A stretch of DNA of 46,745 nt from JAVVRI01 sp036654795 (GTDB lineage: Bacteria; Bacteroidota; Bacteroidia; Bacteroidales; Tannerellaceae): NCBI GenBank assembly GCA_036654795.1, contig JAVVRI010000004.1:1-46745 (forward strand). The letters run 5' to 3'. Numbering within the stretch: the first letter of the stretch is position 1; every line of letters begins with the position of its first letter. Below are positions 43,631 through 46,745 of the stretch, one piece after another. The position numbers and the translations under genes were made by a program. Below the pieces are notes generated by a model. That model saw only the letters and a list, made by a program, of their open reading frames with translations. It was not told where the DNA came from and ran no database searches.

Positions 43631-45019
43631 TTACTTTTTGATGTTTGGTTGTTCCAGTCCGTAGCCTTTAATCTTGTCTTCCCGTTTGAGCAGGATGGCG
43701 ATAACGAGGGCTAACACACCAAAGCAGGTGAAGATCATCATGGGTATCATGTAGTCGTAAGTCGGTTTGTCGTTTACATAACCCGTAATACAATATTTGT
43801 CCAATACGCGACCAATCAGATAAGGTACCCCCATCAGACCCCAGTTCTGAACCCAGAAGATTAAGGCGTATGCCGTTCCTAGTTTGTTCTCAGGAATGAT
43901 CTTCGGAACGGAAGGCCACATGGCTGACGGTACAAGCGAGAAAGCGATGCCCAGCAGAATGATTAAGATAAGAGCTACGATCCAATTGTCCAACATCGGA
44001 ATGGAGAACATAAAATGTATAAACACAAGCATGATTGCTCCGATAATCATAATGGTGGCTCCTTTGCCCTTACGGTCGTACAAGTTACCGAAGAACGGAG
44101 TAAGCAGGATGTTTCCGAAGGGAAGAAGTGCCGGAATAATGCCTGAGAAATAGGGCTCAATATGGAACTTGTTTATCATCAGGCTCGGCGCATATTTCAG
44201 GAAGGGGAACACGGCCGAATAGAACAAGACGCATAAGAGAGCAATGTACCAGAAACCTTTGATGGAAATAATATCCAGTATGTCTCTGATGCGGAAAGCT
44301 TCTTCTTTTTCTTCGTCTCCTGAAGTGCTTGTTTCGGCATCCCGACGTTTGTCCATCACAACAAATACAAGGAAGGACAAGAAGCCGATACAAAGCAGGA
44401 TCAGTCCGATGAAGATAGGCATACTGATCGAATTGCCAAACGCGCGACTCAGGAACGGTGTAACGCCGATAGCCAACCCCGTACCAATACGGGCGCAAGC
44501 CATTTCCAGACCCATGGCCAAGGCCATTTCCCTGCCTTTAAACCATTTGACGATAATCTTAGACACCGTGATGCCGGCAATCTCTATACCTACGCCAAAC
44601 AGAGCGTAGCCTAACGAGGCAACCAGTAAGGGGTAACCCCATACAGTTCCGAAGATGGTGATTGTCTCACCCCCAAAGTCGTGCGAAATACCAAACCATT
44701 TGATAAATACACCAACAATCATAATGCTGGTAGCCATTACTCCGGTGAAGCGCACTCCCATTTTGTCGAGTATCATCCCTCCGAAGATAAGCATCAATAG
44801 AAATACATTGAACCAGCCATATGCACTAGTGAATTTGCCGTAATCCTCTCCGCTCCAACCCAAACCGCCACCTCCGACCGGAGTTTGCAGCAGATCTTGA
44901 AGCGGGGCCATCATGTCCGTAATAAAGTATCCGCAAAGCATTGTAAATGCTACGAGTGCCAGTACGAACCATCTGGCCGTTGGTGATTCACTCAGTTTTC
45001 TTTGAATTTGTTCTGTCAT
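43631..45019 (-). CDS. Major facilitator superfamily transporter
   Basis: A 462-residue inner-membrane carrier with about twelve hydrophobic helices and a central cytoplasmic loop (DKRRDAETSTSGDEEKEEAF). The MFS loop motif appears as GGMILDKMGVRFTG after helix 2 and again as FGNLYDRKGKGA in the second half. The N-terminus reads SPTARWFVLALVAFTMLCGYF. The substrate cannot be told from sequence. It starts 24 bp after folC on the same strand, which suggests an operon; a folate link is possible but unproven. Confidence 0.88.
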   Translation of the reverse strand: MTEQIQRKLSESPTARWFVLALVAFTMLCGYFITDMMAPLQDLLQTPVGGGGLGWSGEDYGKFTSAYGWFNVFLLMLIFGGMILDKMGVRFTGVMATSIMIVGVFIKWFGISHDFGGETITIFGTVWGYPLLVASLGYALFGVGIEIAGITVSKIIVKWFKGREMALAMGLEMACARIGTGLAIGVTPFLSRAFGNSISMPIFIGLILLCIGFLSFLVFVVMDKRRDAETSTSGDEEKEEAFRIRDILDIISIKGFWYIALLCVLFYSAVFPFLKYAPSLMINKFHIEPYFSGIIPALLPFGNILLTPFFGNLYDRKGKGATIMIIGAIMLVFIHFMFSIPMLDNWIVALILIILLGIAFSLVPSAMWPSVPKIIPENKLGTAYALIFWVQNWGLMGVPYLIGRVLDKYCITGYVNDKPTYDYMIPMMIFTCFGVLALVIAILLKREDKIKGYGLEQPNIKK

Positions 45020-45043
45020 AATATTAAATTGTTTGTATTTGTA

Positions 45044-46351
45044 TTATTCATGGTGTTTGTGGAATAAAGGCAATGCATCGGCAACGATGAACGTGCTGCC
45101 TCCTATAAAGATCGCATCATCGTCGGTTGCTTTGGCCAGTGCCTCTGACACGGCATTGGCCACTCGGTGACAGATCATGCCTGAAAGACCTTTACTGGCT
45201 GCATGTGCTGCAAATTCCTCAGCTGGCATTGCGCGCTCCACAGAGGCTTGGGTAAAGAAATAGAAAGCGTTCGGAGGCATAAGTTCCAATACCCCGTCAA
45301 TGTCTTTATCGTTTACCATGCCGACTATCATATAGAGCTGTTTATGACGTTTGGCCACCTCTCCAAGATGGATTTGTAGATACTCCCAGCCGCCTACATT
45401 GTGACCTGTGTCGCACATGACTAGAGGTGAATCCTGCAATACCTGCCAGCGCCCCATCAGTCCGGTCAATTCCACTACGTGCTTAAAGCCTTCTTTGACC
45501 GCTTCGGGTAGTATTGCTACCCCTTTGCTTTTTAACAGATTGAGGGCTACCAATACGGTTTGTGCATTCTTGCATTGTACGGCTCCGCCTAGTTCGCCGG
45601 ATAGTAGACCAAACTCCACCGAATCGAAATGCCAAATGCCGGTTTCCGTCAGTTGCGATTCGTTCATCACTTTCACCCCTTGGGCGAAGCGGATCGGTGC
45701 ACCTGCCGCTGAGGCAGTATCGGTAAAGACTTTCGATACGCTGTCAGCATACGTTTCTCCTATCAGAGCCGGAATGCCGGGCTTGATGATGCCTGCTTTT
45801 TCAGCAGCAATCTTCTCAACGGTATCACCCAGATATTGCATATGGTCTAGGCTTATATTCGTGATAATGCTCAGTATGGGCGTGATGATGTTGGTACTGT
45901 CCAGCCGTCCGCCCAAACCTACTTCTATAACGGCAAAGTCCACCTCCTCGGCACGAAAATACTCGAAAGCCATGCTGGATGTTAGTTCGAAGAAGGAGGG
46001 GGATAGGGGTTCGAAAAAGGAGCGGTGTTGCTCTATAAAGTTGATGACATAGTCTTTGGAGATCATTTTTCCGTTTACGCGAATCCGTTCGCGGAAGTCT
46101 AGCAGGTGGGGTGAGGTGTAAAGGCCTACTTTATATCCAGACTGTTGTAGTATGGCTGACAGTAGGTGGCTGACAGAGCCTTTTCCGTTTGTTCCCCCGA
46201 CGTGGATTGTGCGGTAGGCTTTATGCGGATTGCCCAGATAATCATCTAGCGCAATGCTTGTAGCCAATCCCGGCTTGTAGGCCGCAGCCCCGGTAGGTTG
46301 AAAGACCGGAATGCTAGTGTATAAATAGTGCAGTGTTTCTTCGTATGTCAT
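45044..46351 (-). CDS. folC: Bifunctional folylpolyglutamate synthase / dihydrofolate synthase
   Basis: Mur-ligase-type enzyme that adds glutamate to dihydropteroate and folates. The ATP loop GGTNGKGSV is at residues 52-60, followed by YKVGLYTSPHLLDFRERIRVNG. VIEVGLGGRLDSTN, ITNISLDHMQYLGDTVEKIAAEKAGI and the C-terminal DTGHNVGGWEYL (ATP/Glu-ligase domain) are all present. The 435 aa length is normal. First gene of a minus-strand pair with the MFS carrier, divergent from tRNA-Ser. Confidence 0.94.
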   Translation of the reverse strand: MTYEETLHYLYTSIPVFQPTGAAAYKPGLATSIALDDYLGNPHKAYRTIHVGGTNGKGSVSHLLSAILQQSGYKVGLYTSPHLLDFRERIRVNGKMISKDYVINFIEQHRSFFEPLSPSFFELTSSMAFEYFRAEEVDFAVIEVGLGGRLDSTNIITPILSIITNISLDHMQYLGDTVEKIAAEKAGIIKPGIPALIGETYADSVSKVFTDTASAAGAPIRFAQGVKVMNESQLTETGIWHFDSVEFGLLSGELGGAVQCKNAQTVLVALNLLKSKGVAILPEAVKEGFKHVVELTGLMGRWQVLQDSPLVMCDTGHNVGGWEYLQIHLGEVAKRHKQLYMIVGMVNDKDIDGVLELMPPNAFYFFTQASVERAMPAEEFAAHAASKGLSGMICHRVANAVSEALAKATDDDAIFIGGSTFIVADALPLFHKHHE

Positions 46352-46370
46352 GCTATCCTGATTTAATGTG

Positions 46371-46378
46371 CAAAAGTA
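46371..46378 (-). promoter_or_regulatory. -7 box of the folC promoter
   Basis: The minus strand reads TACTTTTG 19 bp upstream of the folC start. Confidence 0.45.
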
Positions 46379-46443
46379 GTCAATTTTATTTATACCTTTC
46401 GAAAATAAAAGGCTTTTAATGGATGAAGATCTTATATTTTTTA

Positions 46444-46451
46444 TACATTTG
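46444..46451 (+). promoter_or_regulatory. -7 box of the tRNA-Ser promoter
   Basis: TACATTTG lies 19 bp before the mature tRNA 5' end. Confidence 0.5.
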
Positions 46452-46470
46452 TGGTCGTATTTAGAATGAA

Positions 46471-46557
46471 GGAAAGATGCCAGAGTGGCCGATCGGGATG
46501 GTCTCGAAAACCATTGTACCCTTACGGGTACCCAGGGTTCGAATCCCTGTCTTTCCG
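46471..46557 (+). tRNA. tRNA-Ser (anticodon CGA, codon UCG)
   Basis: An 87-nt class II tRNA. The acceptor stem GGAAAGA pairs with TCTTTCC, and G is the discriminator base. The anticodon loop is CTCGAAA with stem ATGGT/ACCAT. A long variable arm (GTACCC..GGGTAC) is typical of tRNA-Ser, and the T arm is GGGTTCGAATCCC. The 3' CCA is not encoded. It is followed by a terminator at 46595. Confidence 0.95.
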
Positions 46558-46594
46558 CAGAACCTACCGGACAAAACCGGACAAGGGCTGGACC

Positions 46595-46630
46595 AAAACC
46601 TACAAATAAGTGATTTGTAGGTTTTTTTAT
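46595..46630 (+). terminator. Terminator behind tRNA-Ser
   Basis: AAAACCTACAAAT pairs with ATTTGTAGGTTTT around a 5-nt loop, followed by TTTAT. The remaining bases to 46745 show no gene. Confidence 0.85.
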
Positions 46631-46745
46631 TGCCTATAAGTCTTGTTTCCAAGACAACAAAAGGGGGTCAGCCGATTTTCCCGGTGGATGAGCATCGGAA
46701 TTTAGCCATATAGTTTCCCTATTCGGAAGATAAAGAAAGATATAT

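Noticed and set aside
46540..46603. Integration site at tRNA-Ser
   Set aside because: tRNA 3' ends are common attachment sites and short ACCGGACAA and AACCTAC repeats follow, but there is no integrase or second copy of the tRNA end in the window.

Overview
The window is chromosomal DNA from a gut Bacteroidales bacterium, most likely Bacteroides or a close relative. The evidence is a SusC/SusD pair, FecR/ECF-sigma regulation, serine-type sulfatases, DUF4295 and DUF4835 genes, and repeated Bacteroides-type -7 promoter boxes (TAnnTTTG). I cannot fix the species from sequence alone.

Layout. 1-1573: remnant of umuD plus a complete umuC (SOS polymerase V). 1574-2514: ribosomal protein operon rpmB-rpmG-DUF4295, with a structured leader and a strong terminator. 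2620-8442: dnaN, a DnaQ-like exonuclease, coaBC, a DUF4835 secreted protein and recN, probably one operon. 8549-11936: two acyltransferase-like genes and a YhcH-family gene on the minus strand, then a hemolysin III-like membrane protein on the plus strand. 12435-16657: sbcD-sbcC. 17102-33551: a polysaccharide utilization locus. 33522-46351: recQ, rhlE-type helicase, HdeD-like protein, penicillin-binding protein 1A, an ADP-forming acyl-CoA synthetase, corA, an MFS carrier and folC. 46471-46557: tRNA-Ser(CGA).

The utilization locus is the main accessory region. A sulfatase gene sits 2 bp ahead of an ECF sigma gene, followed by its FecR-type anti-sigma, a SusC with the N-terminal STN signalling domain and a SusD lipoprotein. 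Then come three more sulfatases, a sialate O-acetylesterase-like SGNH esterase and a fifth sulfatase. No glycoside hydrolase or polysaccharide lyase is visible. The inferred job is import of a sulfated and possibly acetylated host glycan (mucin O-glycan or glycosaminoglycan) with removal of its ester caps, leaving bond cleavage to enzymes encoded elsewhere. All five sulfatases are Ser-type, so they need an anaerobic sulfatase-maturating enzyme, which is not in the window.

The least explained signals are intergenic. (i) A 21-bp-period repeat built on the word GACGCCCTC occurs at two places 1.6 kb apart with a shared flank. (ii) Three other gaps hold locus-specific words repeated directly and inverted around hairpins. 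(iii) The rpmB leader has three nested or adjacent stems. (iv) A 14-bp palindrome ahead of sbcD carries a -7 box on each strand. Among proteins, CoaBC lacks both the Asn and the Cys that are catalytic in the E. coli decarboxylase domain.
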